Counted from the first letter of the stretch, positions 26,327 through 36,646 are shown. The stretch is DNA of 64,000 nt from Colwellia sp. D2M02 (GCF_018860755.1 NZ_JAHKPW010000033.1:1-64000), one strand, 5' to 3'. Program-made: numbers and translations. The notes: generated by a model from the letters alone, not told the origin.

Positions 26327-26707
26327 ATGACGGTTAAAAATTTTTGTTACACCCTGTTTGCGATTGCTTTTAGTTTAGCGTTAGGTAAGCTCACTCACGC
26401 CTTAATATCAGGTCTGCCAGCGAGTTTGTATGGCATGATTTTTTACTGCGTTTTTTTGCAATTAAATTGGTTTGATGCCAATAAAGTCAGCCAAGTTAAC
26501 TTGTGGTTAGTAAAGCACATGGGCGTGTGTTTTGTTCCTGCTGGTATTGGTATTATTAATCATTTTGATTTAATAAAGCAGCATGGCGTTGCGTTAATTG
26601 GTATTATATTTATTTCTACTTTTATTCTTCTGACCTTAATTGGCTGGTTAAGTGAACGCTTTCTCGTGGAAAAAAACTCAACTAGTGCAACAATAAGTAA
26701 TCAATAA
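26327..26707 (+). CDS. CidA/LrgA family membrane protein
   Basis: A 126-aa, four-helix, holin-like membrane protein. LGKLTHALISGLPASLYGMIFYCVFL and WLVKHMGVCFVPAGIGIINHF are the CidA/LrgA signatures. Such proteins partner with LrgB homologues and have been linked to lysis control, pyruvate uptake and carbon overflow. The lrgB-like gene starts 2 bp after its stop, so the two are co-translated. Their place between aceA and glcB suggests a link to two- or three-carbon metabolism. Confidence 0.9.
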   Translation: MTVKNFCYTLFAIAFSLALGKLTHALISGLPASLYGMIFYCVFLQLNWFDANKVSQVNLWLVKHMGVCFVPAGIGIINHFDLIKQHGVALIGIIFISTFILLTLIGWLSERFLVEKNSTSATISNQ

Positions 26708-26708
26708 C

Positions 26709-27419
26709 ATGATGTCTCAAGAACAATTACTCGCCAGTATAGTGCTCACATTAGCCAGTTTAATTATTTATCAAATAGCCACTTATGCCCAGCAAAAGTG
26801 GCAATCTATTTTACTAAACCCGATGCTAGTAACCATTACTGTACTAGCACCTATTTTAGTCTCCGCGAATATAAATTATCAGCAATACATGCAAGCAACT
26901 CAGTTACTTAACTTTATGCTTGAACCCGCGATTGTCGCTTTAGGCTTTCCGTTATACTTACAGTTAAGAAACGTCAAATACCACTGGAAGGAGATCCTCG
27001 CTATTCTTTCATTAGGTATCGTTATTGTTATTATCATCAGCTTTGTTGCAACAATGGCGCTTATTGCTATCCCTGAAATTGCAGTAGCACTTTCCTTAAA
27101 GTCGGTGACAACCCCTATTGGTATCGCCCTAACCGAGCAAGAAGCTGGTGATAGTTCAATTACCGCTTTTGCGATAATGATTGCCGGCTTTAGCGGCGCT
27201 TTACTCGGTCCTCGCTGGTTACACTTTATTGGCGTTAACTCAGTTAAAGCCCAAGGCTTAGCTATTGGTAGCGCTAGCCATGTTATTGGTACTGCAGTAC
27301 TGGCTAAAATAAGCGCCGAGCACGCAGCTTACAGCTCGGTCGCGCTAATTTTTTCAGCCTTGTTAACCGCGTTAATCAGCCCTTGGTTAATTCCTCTTAT
27401 GCAGCAGTTTTACAGCTAA
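26709..27419 (+). CDS. LrgB/CidB family membrane protein
   Basis: A 236-aa protein with about six transmembrane helices. LKSVTTPIGIALTEQEAG and GLAIGSASHVIGTA are the strongly conserved LrgB motifs. It is the partner of the preceding CidA/LrgA-type protein, forming a likely two-component membrane complex. Two ATGs in tandem (26709, 26712) are possible starts. Confidence 0.92.
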   Translation: MMSQEQLLASIVLTLASLIIYQIATYAQQKWQSILLNPMLVTITVLAPILVSANINYQQYMQATQLLNFMLEPAIVALGFPLYLQLRNVKYHWKEILAILSLGIVIVIIISFVATMALIAIPEIAVALSLKSVTTPIGIALTEQEAGDSSITAFAIMIAGFSGALLGPRWLHFIGVNSVKAQGLAIGSASHVIGTAVLAKISAEHAAYSSVALIFSALLTALISPWLIPLMQQFYS

Positions 27420-27922
27420 ATAGTTATTAATACTTCCATGCATAGCTATTGTTATTTATTCGCTCGTATAGACTAGCTTCTGACTAAGCCTGTCTTTTTA
27501 AGATTACTTCAACTACCTCTTTCTTCTTTACTCTTTGATTAATATTTCTGTTTTCTATAAAAACAAAACTAGCATTCACATTATGAATAGTAGTTATCAT
27601 AAAGTGAAATATTGATAAACACATGAAATAAAAAGTGACACCTTTAATTTTTTATTCTTTTATTTCAATAACTAATATAAAAAAACCATACTGACTCAAC
27701 GATAAGGTTGTTGTTTTATTTTTTTTCAGTCTGTTAGTGCTATTGCCATAACGCGCTTTCCTCCTTAGGATTGTTTTATATAGAACATTAAGTGGAAGCT
27801 TTCATAGTAACAATCAAAAAACTTCCATTAACGATACCTAACGGTTCAATAGTCGTTCTCATACCCGTATTATTGCGTGTTGATTATGGTTATTCACAGC
27901 CAATAAATATATCGAGGGGCTT
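27420..27922. other. 503-bp region upstream of glcB
   Basis: Very AT-rich and without a convincing gene. It contains the second copy of the 18-bp dyad (27573-27590) and, just before glcB, GAGGGG as ribosome site. A TGAAAGCTT-like 9-mer at 27796-27804 also occurs inverted relative to the gene upstream of aceA (24965-24973), which may be chance. Confidence 0.6.
27573..27590. promoter_or_regulatory. LysR-type dyad upstream of glcB, identical to the aceA site
   Basis: CATTCACATTATGAATAG is an exact 18-of-18 match to 25040-25057, with the same ATTCA-N5-TGAAT symmetry. It lies 333 bp before the glcB start. Confidence 0.7.
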
Positions 27923-30127
27923 ATGTCACAAGCAACAAAGTTAAAAGAAAGCACAGCAGTAAATAATACCGTGATGGTTAATGGCTTAACGGTTAGTGAG
28001 TGTTTATTCGAGTTTATTGAAAGTGAAGCCTTAGTTGGCACAGGTATTTCATCTAGCCACTTTTGGCAAGGTTTTGCATATCTTATTGAAGACTTAAGCG
28101 GCGAAAACGCCAAGTTACTAGCTAAGCGTGACGCTTTGCAAGCTAAAATAGATCAATGGCATCAAGATAACTTTGCCGAAAAATTTAGCTTTGAAAATTA
28201 CAAAAAGTTTCTGTTAGAAATTAATTATTTATTACCTAGCCTAAAAGATTTCTCGATTACTACCGATCATGTTGATAGTGAACTAGCCACCATAGCAGGT
28301 CCGCAACTGGTGGTACCTATTATGAATGCCCGCTTTGCCTTAAATGCGGTAAATGCTCGCTGGGGAAGTTTGTATGATGCTTTATATGGCAGCGATGCCA
28401 TTAATGAAGATGACGGCGCTAAAAAAACAGCGAGTTATAACCCCACTCGTGGTCAGCGAGTTATCAATTACGCCAAAGCTTACCTTAACCACATTTTACC
28501 GTTAAACCAAGGTAAGCACGAAGAAGTACTAGGTTATCATTTAAATGAGCAACAACTGGTTGTTAGTTTACCTAACGGTAAACAAAGCACTTTAGTTAAC
28601 AATGATGCTTTCATTGGTTTTACTGGCAGTATTAATCAACCCAGTAGCCTTGCTTTTAAACATAACGGTTTACATTTAGAGCTAGTGTTTGATAGAGACA
28701 GTGTTATTGGTAAAACAGATCCCTCTGGCTTAAGTGACGTACTCCTTGAGTCAGCCCTGACCACCATTATGGACTGTGAAGACTCCGTTGCAGCGGTTGA
28801 CGGTGAAGATAAAGTTATCGCTTATCGAAACTGGTTAGGGTTAATGAATGGCACTTTATCGTGTGATATGAACAAAAATGGCCAACAATTTACCCGCTGT
28901 ATGAATGACGACCGTCACTATCAAACACTATCAGGTAACACTAAAACCTTAAAAGGTCGCAGTTTAATGTTCGTGCGTAATGTTGGCCATTTAATGACAA
29001 ATAATGCCATTATTGACGCTAACGGTAATGAAGTTCCCGAAGGTATTATGGACGCGATGATCACTTCATTAATTGCATTACATGACATTCAAGGCAACGG
29101 AAAATATCGCAATAGCCAAGAAGCTTCAATTTACATTGTAAAACCTAAAATGCACGGCCCTGATGAAGTCGCCTTTGCCAACACATTATTCTCACGAGTT
29201 GAAGGTATTTTAAATCTGCCTAAAAATACGATAAAAATGGGCATAATGGATGAAGAGCGCCGTACCAGTATTAACTTAAAAAACTGCATTTTTGCCGCTA
29301 AAGAGCGTGTGGTATTTATCAATACAGGCTTTTTAGATAGAACAGGCGATGAAATACATACTTCGATGATGGCCGGTCCAATGGCGCGTAAGGCGGATAT
29401 AAAAAATACGCCATGGATCAGCGCTTATGAAGACAATAACGTTGATGTGGGCCTGCAGTGTGGTTTTAGTCAGAAGGCTCAAATAGGTAAAGGTATGTGG
29501 CCTATTCCTGAGCAAATGGCCAACATGCTTGCTACTAAAATAGGTCATGTTAACGCAGGAGCTAATACCGCGTGGGTACCATCACCAACAGCGGCCACTT
29601 TACATGCCTTACATTATCATCAAGTGAATGTATTTGATTTGCAAGAGCAACTGAAATTGCGTCAGCGCGCCAATATAGACGATATTTTAACGATTCCTTT
29701 AGCAAGTGACCCAACTTGGAGTGAAGCAGAAATAACCGCTGAACTTGATAATAATATTCAAGGAATTTTAGGCTATGTTGTACGTTGGATAGATCAAGGG
29801 GTTGGCTGTTCAAAGGTTCCAGATATTAACAACGTTGGTTTAATGGAAGATAGAGCAACTTTACGTATTTCAAGTCAACATATTGCTAATTGGCTACAAC
29901 ACAAGGTTTGTACTAAAGCACAGGTAAAGGCTAGCTTAGTAAAAATGGCAAAAGTTGTTGATCAACAAAATCAGCATGATAAAAACTATCAAGCCATGAG
30001 CATTAACCTTGAACATAACATTGCCTTTCAAGCTGCATCGGCTTTAATATTTCAAGGTGTGCAACAACCTAATGGTTATACCGAGCCACTTTTACACCAA
30101 TTTAGGCTAGCTAAAAAAAGCGCTTAG
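27923..30127 (+). CDS. glcB: malate synthase G
   Basis: This enzyme condenses glyoxylate with acetyl-CoA to malate, completing the shunt begun by isocitrate lyase. The 734-aa length is that of the monomeric G isoform rather than the ~530-aa A form. Signatures are [50 protein letters not shown] and [12 protein letters not shown], followed by the [21 protein letters not shown] stretch. The start follows GAGGGG. A strong terminator ends the unit. Confidence 0.96.
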   Translation: MSQATKLKESTAVNNTVMVNGLTVSECLFEFIESEALVGTGISSSHFWQGFAYLIEDLSGENAKLLAKRDALQAKIDQWHQDNFAEKFSFENYKKFLLEINYLLPSLKDFSITTDHVDSELATIAGPQLVVPIMNARFALNAVNARWGSLYDALYGSDAINEDDGAKKTASYNPTRGQRVINYAKAYLNHILPLNQGKHEEVLGYHLNEQQLVVSLPNGKQSTLVNNDAFIGFTGSINQPSSLAFKHNGLHLELVFDRDSVIGKTDPSGLSDVLLESALTTIMDCEDSVAAVDGEDKVIAYRNWLGLMNGTLSCDMNKNGQQFTRCMNDDRHYQTLSGNTKTLKGRSLMFVRNVGHLMTNNAIIDANGNEVPEGIMDAMITSLIALHDIQGNGKYRNSQEASIYIVKPKMHGPDEVAFANTLFSRVEGILNLPKNTIKMGIMDEERRTSINLKNCIFAAKERVVFINTGFLDRTGDEIHTSMMAGPMARKADIKNTPWISAYEDNNVDVGLQCGFSQKAQIGKGMWPIPEQMANMLATKIGHVNAGANTAWVPSPTAATLHALHYHQVNVFDLQEQLKLRQRANIDDILTIPLASDPTWSEAEITAELDNNIQGILGYVVRWIDQGVGCSKVPDINNVGLMEDRATLRISSQHIANWLQHKVCTKAQVKASLVKMAKVVDQQNQHDKNYQAMSINLEHNIAFQAASALIFQGVQQPNGYTEPLLHQFRLAKKSA

Positions 30128-30150
30128 CGGTAAAGTATTTCAACAAAAGC

Positions 30151-30196
30151 AAAGTAGCCATTTACGACTCCCAACCTCGTAAGTGGCTACTTTTTT
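30151..30196 (+). terminator. intrinsic terminator of glcB
   Basis: AAAGTAGCCATTTACGA (30151-30167) pairs with TCGTAAGTGGCTACTTT (30177-30193), with one G-T wobble and a 9-nt loop, followed by further T residues. It starts 23 bp after the stop. Confidence 0.93.
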
Positions 30197-30400
30197 GTTT
30201 GTACTTTTTGTTTGTGTAAGCATAGCCCAGTTACTGAACTGAATTAATCGACAACCTACCTCAATCCAATAGTATTTTTGTAACAATATATCTATAGTCA
30301 AAATACATAGTAACAATTGTAATTTTTTTGTAATCGCTTAAAATATTCGGGTTTTAAATTGCAGTAATAAGCGTGACCTCTGTTTTAAAGGATTCAAACA

Positions 30401-30859
30401 ATGAAATACAGTAAACTTTTATTAATAAATTGTATCGCCGCACTGATATTAGCGGTAACTATTTTACCTGCGCTTGCTCAACCGGTATTACACTCTCCCT
30501 CTCTAAAGCTACAAAAACCTGAGATTGATCAAAACATGATTAACAATGGTTTACGATCAACCTTACACCTTAAGGTTTATCGTTATACTTTAGGAGATAG
30601 CCGTCCAACACTAGCACTTAGCACATTGTCTTCTGGTTTTAAACATAGCCTTTCAGCAACTCTAATATTAAATAGCCAACCTATTATTGAAGGTAATGAG
30701 TTTTCAATGGTTAACAGCAAAAAAAAACGTAATACCTTTTTTGAAACAACAATGATGTTCAATGATAAGTTACAGCAGTTTTTATCTTTTTTCTCACGTG
30801 ATAAAAATACAGATAACAATGCTGGCACCACTAAAAACAACAAAGATAAAAGCTGCTAA
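30401..30859 (+). CDS. hypothetical secreted protein
   Basis: A 152-aa protein with an N-terminal signal peptide (LLLINCIAALILAVTILPALA) and a mature region I do not recognise. It is rich in Ser, Lys and Asn, with a single cysteine at the very C-terminus (KDKSC). AAAGGA precedes the ATG. It lies alone between glcB and the penicillin-acylase gene and may be lineage specific. Confidence 0.6.
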   Translation: MKYSKLLLINCIAALILAVTILPALAQPVLHSPSLKLQKPEIDQNMINNGLRSTLHLKVYRYTLGDSRPTLALSTLSSGFKHSLSATLILNSQPIIEGNEFSMVNSKKKRNTFFETTMMFNDKLQQFLSFFSRDKNTDNNAGTTKNNKDKSC

Positions 30860-31143
30860 CATATATAATATTTTAATAAAATCAACCTAAACTCTACCTA
30901 GTTATCATAAATAGCTAATATGCTGTTTAATCATTAACAATGAATGGTTTGCCGTTAATGCCCCTCCCCAGCCCTTCGCACTATCGTTAACATTTAAGTA
31001 ATTTAGGTAATTCAATTACTGAATCAATTTACTCAACTCCTCATTTTCAGGTACTCTATACCTTAAGCGGTACCTTAGATAAAGCTTAGCGGTAACCCGC
31101 AAACATCTAATCACCATATATACGACAAGTTACTCAAATAATA

Positions 31144-33618
31144 ATGAAAAAATTCACAACAATAATAACTAAAATAACCTTAGCGCTAATGCTTATCTTA
31201 ACATTAGCCGTAGCAACATTAGGCACTTGGTTATATAGCCGAGTTGATGGTGCTTTAGCACAACTTACAGGAAAAAGTACCGTTTTTGGTTTATCTGACG
31301 TTGTTACTGTTGAAAGAGATAAGCAAGGTATTCCTACGATTAAAGCTAAAAACCGTGTCGATATTGCCGTAGCAACTGGTTTTATTCATGCGCAAGAGCG
31401 CTTTTTCCAAATGGATTTGTTACGACGAAACTCCGCAGGAGAGCTAGCCAGCTTATTTGGTGAAATAGCGCTTAACTATGACAAATCTGTCAGGCGTCAT
31501 CGTTTTAGAGATCGCGCCCGCACCATAGTCAGCCAACTTCCTGATGATCAGCTAGCATTACTTAAGGGCTATACTCGTGGCGTTAATCGTGGTTTATCAG
31601 CACTACGTGCTGACCCTTTTGAGTACTTATTATTACAACAGGCGCCTGTGCAATGGAGCGAAGAAGACTCGGTATTAACTATTTTTAGTATGTACCTTGA
31701 TTTACAATCCCAAGACGGTAAACGAGAACGCACGTTAGGATTACTTAACAGTGTACTTTCATCTCAAGTCTATAACTTTTTAAACCCTAAGGGTAGCCAG
31801 TGGGACGCTTCCATCGATGGCACAAACTATGCTCCAGCACCTTTACCAACTCTGCCTTGGCCATCAGCTACCGCAAATAATCTTTTTAACAACTCATTAC
31901 TTGACTCTATTAACTCACTAGAAGCATTTTCCGAAACTAGCAATAAACTATTAGCAGCAAGCAATAATGATAAATACCAAGATGATGAATTTCCAGGCTC
32001 TAATAACTGGGCTGTTTCAGGAGATATTAGCCAATCTGGTAGCGCTATTATCGCCAATGATATGCACTTAGGTATTAGAGTGCCGAACACTTGGTTTCGC
32101 GCAGCTTTTGAGTATTCACATTTAGGTCAGTTAGTAAAAATTACTGGAGCAACGTTACCAGGCACCCCTAATATGGTTATCGGTAGTAATACCCATATTG
32201 CATGGGGATTTACTAACAGCTATGGCGACTTTAATGACGTTATTACCCTGCAAGCTAATAAAAATGGCAAACAGTACCTCACTCCCGACGGCTATAAAGA
32301 TTTTACCTACCATAAACAAGTGATTGCTATTAAGGGTAAACCCGCACAAGAAATAAATATTAAAGAAACTATTTGGGGGCCGGTTATTGGTAAAGATCAT
32401 CAAGGTAACTTACTGGCATATCGTTGGGTCGCTCATGACAGACAAGCCATTAACTTTTACGCTACCACATTAGAACTAAGTGAAAATATTGATCAAGCTT
32501 TTGATGTAGCAGCTCGCTCTGGCATTCCTTCGCAGAACATGATGGTGGGCGATAGCTCAGGCAATATCGGCTGGACTATTATGGGCCCCATTCCTAAACG
32601 AGGAGAAAGCACCGGTGAAGTGCCTAGTTCATGGTCAAAAAGTAGTAATCACTGGCAGGGCTACTTAACAGCAAACGACTACCCTCGTATTAAAAACCCA
32701 AAAAGTAATCGTTTATGGACTGCGAACTCACGTGTGGTTGGTGGCGAAAATCTACAAAAAATAGGTAATGGCGGCTATGCATTAGGTGCTCGTGCTCAGC
32801 AAATTAAAGATAATTTATTTTCATTAAACACATTTGATGAACCTGCGCTACTCGCTATCGCTTTAGATGACAGAGCACTATTTTTAAAACGCTGGCATCA
32901 GTTTATACTCGATAAAGTGCTAACCGATGAGGCACTCACACAACATAATGACTTTGCTCAAATAAAAGCACTATTAATTCGCGATAGTAACTTAAGTGCA
33001 AATACTGACTCTGTTGCTTATCGCTTAGTACGTAACTTTAGACTAACTATTCGAGATCGAGTATTTTCACGTTTAAACGATAGTTTACTTGCCATTGATC
33101 CAAGTTATAGCTTCAACACTATTCGCCATCAAATAGAAACACCGTTATGGCAACTGATAACCGAAAAGCCTGATAATTTTTTGATGCTTCCTGAAGAAAG
33201 TTGGTCAGCGTTATTTACTAAAGCATTACAGCAAACCTTTACTGATATGACCCAGTTAGAAAATGGTTCAACACAGTCGTTACTTGCTGCCACATGGGGG
33301 CAACAAAATACTACTAACATACAGCACCCATTAAGTAAGGCCGTACCTGTATTAGGTTACTGGTTAGATATGCCCGAAAAACCTTTATCTGGCGACAGTT
33401 ATATGCCAAAAGTACAAGGCAAATCTTTTGGGGCATCACAGCGTATGGTGGTATCTCCTGGACATGAAGAACAAGGCATTTTCCATATGCCAACCAGCCA
33501 AGCTGGACACCCTTGGAGCCCTTATTATGGTATGGGCCATCAAGACTGGGAACAGGGCTTAGAGTCAAGTTTCCTACCTGGCAAAACAAAATACACTTTA
33601 ACACTATTGAGTTATTAG
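31144..33618 (+). CDS. penicillin acylase family (Ntn-hydrolase) protein
   Basis: An 824-aa exported amidohydrolase precursor with an N-terminal membrane or signal helix (ITLALMLILTLAVATLGTWL). The alpha-chain region contains ATGFIHAQERFFQMDLLRR. Autocleavage is expected at Gly285-Ser286 in PGSNNWAVSG, which makes Ser286 the N-terminal nucleophile. NDMHLGIRVPNTWF and GATLPGTPNMVIGSNTHIAWGFTN form the substrate pocket region, and TANSRVVGG lies further on. Relatives hydrolyse penicillins, cephalosporins or acyl-homoserine lactones; the substrate cannot be decided here. Confidence 0.93.
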   Translation: MKKFTTIITKITLALMLILTLAVATLGTWLYSRVDGALAQLTGKSTVFGLSDVVTVERDKQGIPTIKAKNRVDIAVATGFIHAQERFFQMDLLRRNSAGELASLFGEIALNYDKSVRRHRFRDRARTIVSQLPDDQLALLKGYTRGVNRGLSALRADPFEYLLLQQAPVQWSEEDSVLTIFSMYLDLQSQDGKRERTLGLLNSVLSSQVYNFLNPKGSQWDASIDGTNYAPAPLPTLPWPSATANNLFNNSLLDSINSLEAFSETSNKLLAASNNDKYQDDEFPGSNNWAVSGDISQSGSAIIANDMHLGIRVPNTWFRAAFEYSHLGQLVKITGATLPGTPNMVIGSNTHIAWGFTNSYGDFNDVITLQANKNGKQYLTPDGYKDFTYHKQVIAIKGKPAQEINIKETIWGPVIGKDHQGNLLAYRWVAHDRQAINFYATTLELSENIDQAFDVAARSGIPSQNMMVGDSSGNIGWTIMGPIPKRGESTGEVPSSWSKSSNHWQGYLTANDYPRIKNPKSNRLWTANSRVVGGENLQKIGNGGYALGARAQQIKDNLFSLNTFDEPALLAIALDDRALFLKRWHQFILDKVLTDEALTQHNDFAQIKALLIRDSNLSANTDSVAYRLVRNFRLTIRDRVFSRLNDSLLAIDPSYSFNTIRHQIETPLWQLITEKPDNFLMLPEESWSALFTKALQQTFTDMTQLENGSTQSLLAATWGQQNTTNIQHPLSKAVPVLGYWLDMPEKPLSGDSYMPKVQGKSFGASQRMVVSPGHEEQGIFHMPTSQAGHPWSPYYGMGHQDWEQGLESSFLPGKTKYTLTLLSY

Positions 33619-33683
33619 CAGAAAAAACGTACCGTAATTAAACTGATAACATTTGGTGAGTAACCAAATAAAAAAGGAAAGCT

Positions 33684-34070
33684 ATGACTATATTAATTGC
33701 TTGCTTGTTTATCGCACTATTATTGCCTTTTATTGCCAAAGGACCTGTCGCCTATGCCATGGCCAAACTTGGTGGCTATAACAACAATCATCCAAGAGAT
33801 CAGCAGAGCCAACTAACGGGTTTTGGTGCGCGAGCTTTAGCAGCGCACCAAAATGCTTTTGAGTCGTTAATTATTTTTGCGCCTGCGGTGCTGCTAGCAA
33901 TTTCAACATTTAATACCGGCTATACTATTACCACGCTAGCAATTACTCATGTGGTTGCGCGTATCGCTTATAATATTTTATATTTACTTAATATTGGCCT
34001 ATTACGCTCAATTGTTTGGGCAATAGCAACAGGCTGTAGTTTTGCCATTGTTTATTTATGTATTCCCTAA
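33684..34070 (+). CDS. MAPEG family membrane protein
   Basis: A 128-aa protein with four predicted membrane helices. The family pattern is seen in ARALAAHQNAFESLIIFAPAVLLA followed by ARIAYNILYLLNIGLLRS. MAPEG proteins include microsomal glutathione transferases and eicosanoid enzymes; bacterial members are mostly uncharacterised. AAAGGAAAG precedes the start. It ends 4 bp before the convergent histidine-kinase gene ends. Confidence 0.9.
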   Translation: MTILIACLFIALLLPFIAKGPVAYAMAKLGGYNNNHPRDQQSQLTGFGARALAAHQNAFESLIIFAPAVLLAISTFNTGYTITTLAITHVVARIAYNILYLLNIGLLRSIVWAIATGCSFAIVYLCIP

Positions 34071-34073
34071 ACG

Positions 34074-36155
34074 CTATATCGTTTCAACTCTGTGCTGCTG
34101 TGCAGCACTCGATGCATCAATAGGTAATGTAATAATAAATCGTGCTCCGTGCTGACATGGCTCAGCAAAAATATCCCCAAACAAGTTATATTTAACAGCA
34201 TTAAAAACCACATTAAGCCCTAAGCCTAAATGGTTTCCACCTATGTTAGTCGAGTAAAAAGGCACAAAAATATCTTTTAGAATAGCGTTATCAATGCCAC
34301 TACCGTTATCTTGAAAAGCAATAGTCACCGTATTTAAATCTCTTTTAATATCAATAGCAATAGCGGCTTGCTCAACATCTTTAAAACCATGTTCATAAGC
34401 ATTAATCACCAAGGTCTTTATAACATCCCCAAGAATTGTTGGAGCTGTCACTATAGTTGCCTCATCACCTTGTATTTGAAAAGATACTTTTTTAGCCAAG
34501 TAACCTTGCACTATTGTCATACGCTCTGTTAAAAAAGTTTGTAAAGATAATTCAGATAAAGGTTTATCAGCTTCAATCGAAACATTAAGCGCTTTAAACT
34601 CATTAACCATTTTATCAAGTCGCTGAGTATTACTACTGATTAATTGATTGGCACTATGTGAGCTTTCAATGAATTGGCTAAAACTTGCAGCGCTAAGCTT
34701 TTTATCGCTAAATTGTTGAGAAACCGACTGTAAGTTATCTTCTAAAATAGAGTTGGCTGTCACTATAGTGCCAATAGGTGTATTTAATTGGTGCGCCATA
34801 CCTGAAACAAGCACCGTTAATGAAGCGACCTTTTCAGCCTCAATTAAGTGTTTTTGTGTTTTTTCTAACTTGCTTAACGCATCAGCTAAGCGCTTATTTT
34901 TTTTATGAATGCTAACTATCGCAAAATACCCGCCCAACAAAAAGACAAGTAAAGAGGTAGCAATAGCTAATGATAAATTTTGAAAGGCTTTGGCTTTCGC
35001 CTCTTTTAGTTGAGCTTCACGAGTCAATACGGCAATTTCAGCTTCTTTAACTTTTAAGTCAATTTCTGCAATTGCTTTGGCGAGATTAACATCGCCTTGT
35101 CGCTTAATAAGCTGCGCTTGTGCGTCATTATGTTTTTTATAGGCATTAATCGCTTTTTTATAATGCCCTTTAGCTTCCAAATAAGTCGATTTAAATTGAT
35201 AAAATTCTGAAACAAAAACTAAGTTAGTATCACTGTTAATTTGAGCTGCTACTTTATCGATATATAGCTGAGCTTGTTCATCATCTCCCATATCTGCATA
35301 ATTTTTTGCTAGATTAAAATATACCTCAATGATCTCATCAGGGATATTTAACTTCGTCAACAGTTCAAGAGATTGACCATAATAGTTTATAGCAAGAGCA
35401 TAGGCTTTTTTTACTTGTTTAACTTGCCCTAATAGTAAGTAAGACTTAGCTAAGTAGCGATTAAAATTATGTTCTTTTTGCAGAGTTATTAGCTCAATTA
35501 ATAATTGTTCTGCCTTTTGGTGTTCATGTTTTAAAAATAGCGTTTCTGCTAAGTTTCTTTTCGCAATAACTTCACTAAGCGGTTGGTTAACACTTACAGC
35601 ATACTCACTATAGTCGGTAAATACTTTCTCAGCTTCATCTAACCTATTTAAGGCTAAATAAACATTACCTATATTGTTTAAGGTTTGATTAATCAAACTT
35701 TTATTAAGGATTTTAGCTTGCTCAAGTGCCGCTAAAAGGCTCTCTAATGCCTGCTGATGTAAATTTAACTGAATATAAATACCACCGGAAATATTATAAT
35801 AACCATACATCAAACCTGGGAATTCTGGCGAATCAGCTTTGCTTTTATAAAGCACTAAAGTGCGCATAGCCTCTGAAAGTTGGTTAGTGTCGAGCTGAAA
35901 CCAAGCTTTATAGTTTAAGAAGGCAATATAGTGTTTGGGCTCCAATGCCACCTTTTCTAAAATACCTTCAACTTGTTTTAAAGCAGTATGCGGTGCTCGA
36001 GCATAAGCCTGCCTAATATCGCTTTGTAGTTGTTCAAACTCTTTTTTAGTTAATGGTGCTGTTCTACTTAAAGGCTCAGCTAAACTACTCTTTGCGAACA
36101 TATAAAAAAAAGAAACAAAAGAAATAAAAAGTACTAACAACGCTTTTTGGTACAT
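34074..36155 (-). CDS. TPR-containing sensor histidine kinase
   Basis: A 693-aa membrane sensor with a signal or anchor segment (ALLVLFISFVSFFYMFA) and tetratricopeptide repeats at about residues 60-370, presumably periplasmic. A transmembrane helix (SLAIATSLLVFLLGGYFA) and a short coiled coil follow. The kinase core has its phospho-accepting His in VSGMAHQLNTPIG near 452, an N box at VINAYEHGF, G1 at QDNGSGID and G2 at LGLGLNVVFN. ATG at 36155 begins at the signal sequence and is preferred over upstream in-frame starts (36200, 36209). No response regulator is adjacent. Its first ~70 bp and leader have a degenerate second copy upstream. Confidence 0.88.
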   Translation of the reverse strand: MYQKALLVLFISFVSFFYMFAKSSLAEPLSRTAPLTKKEFEQLQSDIRQAYARAPHTALKQVEGILEKVALEPKHYIAFLNYKAWFQLDTNQLSEAMRTLVLYKSKADSPEFPGLMYGYYNISGGIYIQLNLHQQALESLLAALEQAKILNKSLINQTLNNIGNVYLALNRLDEAEKVFTDYSEYAVSVNQPLSEVIAKRNLAETLFLKHEHQKAEQLLIELITLQKEHNFNRYLAKSYLLLGQVKQVKKAYALAINYYGQSLELLTKLNIPDEIIEVYFNLAKNYADMGDDEQAQLYIDKVAAQINSDTNLVFVSEFYQFKSTYLEAKGHYKKAINAYKKHNDAQAQLIKRQGDVNLAKAIAEIDLKVKEAEIAVLTREAQLKEAKAKAFQNLSLAIATSLLVFLLGGYFAIVSIHKKNKRLADALSKLEKTQKHLIEAEKVASLTVLVSGMAHQLNTPIGTIVTANSILEDNLQSVSQQFSDKKLSAASFSQFIESSHSANQLISSNTQRLDKMVNEFKALNVSIEADKPLSELSLQTFLTERMTIVQGYLAKKVSFQIQGDEATIVTAPTILGDVIKTLVINAYEHGFKDVEQAAIAIDIKRDLNTVTIAFQDNGSGIDNAILKDIFVPFYSTNIGGNHLGLGLNVVFNAVKYNLFGDIFAEPCQHGARFIITLPIDASSAAQQHRVETI

Positions 36156-36438
36156 AAATACAACTAAATCGATATATATAATAAACAAAGTATGACACAT
36201 ACTTATCAACCAGTTAATACGTTAACTATTATTTTTGCTCTTTATTGTCAACAAACCTACTTAAGAGTTAAAAATAAGCTACTCTTTGCGAATATATTCA
36301 CAAAAAAGATAGAAAAATAAAAATACCAATATTTGCTTTTATTGCACATAAATACAACAAACAAAGCAAGTACAAAATATGACACAGCTTGTCGATCAGT
36401 TAATGCATTAACTACTATTTTTGCTCTTTTATTACCAA
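36085..36438. repeat. imperfect tandem duplication of a histidine-kinase leader
   Basis: Copy A (36085-36250) contains the first codons and leader of the kinase; copy B (36279-36438) repeats it at a constant 194-bp offset, later 186 bp after small deletions. Shared blocks include CTACTCTTTGCGA at both ends, CATAAATACAAC over the start codons (36155 and 36349), TATGACACA, and TTAACTA-TATTTTTGCTC. Copy B, read on the minus strand, still encodes a degenerate signal peptide (ending NIFAKSSLF) before a stop. Confidence 0.82.
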
Positions 36439-36542
36439 GTAATATTATTGTAACGTCACTATTCTTATTCTTTACGCCTTACTTATAAATAGAACAACCG
36501 TAAAGTTTCTACAACACCTAAGAAAAAGGTATAAGGAAATTG

Positions 36543-36572
36543 TTGACACTATTTAGCTAAGATAGCTAGAGT
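36543..36572 (+). promoter_or_regulatory. possible sigma-70 promoter of pheA
   Basis: TTGACA at 36543-36548 is a consensus -35 box. A weak -10-like TAGAGT follows at 36567-36572, with an 18-bp spacer, 75 bp before the chosen pheA start. Confidence 0.4.
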
Positions 36573-36574
36573 AA

Positions 36575-36605
36575 GTGCTCGAAATAATAGGTGCTCGAAA
36601 TAATA
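36575..36605 (+). repeat. 16-bp tandem repeat in the pheA leader
   Basis: GTGCTCGAAATAATA occurs at 36575-36589 and again at 36591-36605. It lies between the likely promoter and the chosen GTG start of pheA. Confidence 0.75.
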
Positions 36606-36646
36606 AGAACACACTTACAGACATTACATTTATAAAAGGCAGGCAA

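Noticed and set aside
33314-33604. 96-codon frame antisense to the penicillin acylase gene
   Set aside because: Shadow of a well supported gene; no independent evidence.
36575-36646. N-terminal extension of pheA from the upstream GTG
   Set aside because: The added 24 residues come from a tandem repeat and have no family similarity; GTG at 36647 has a ribosome site and gives the standard length.
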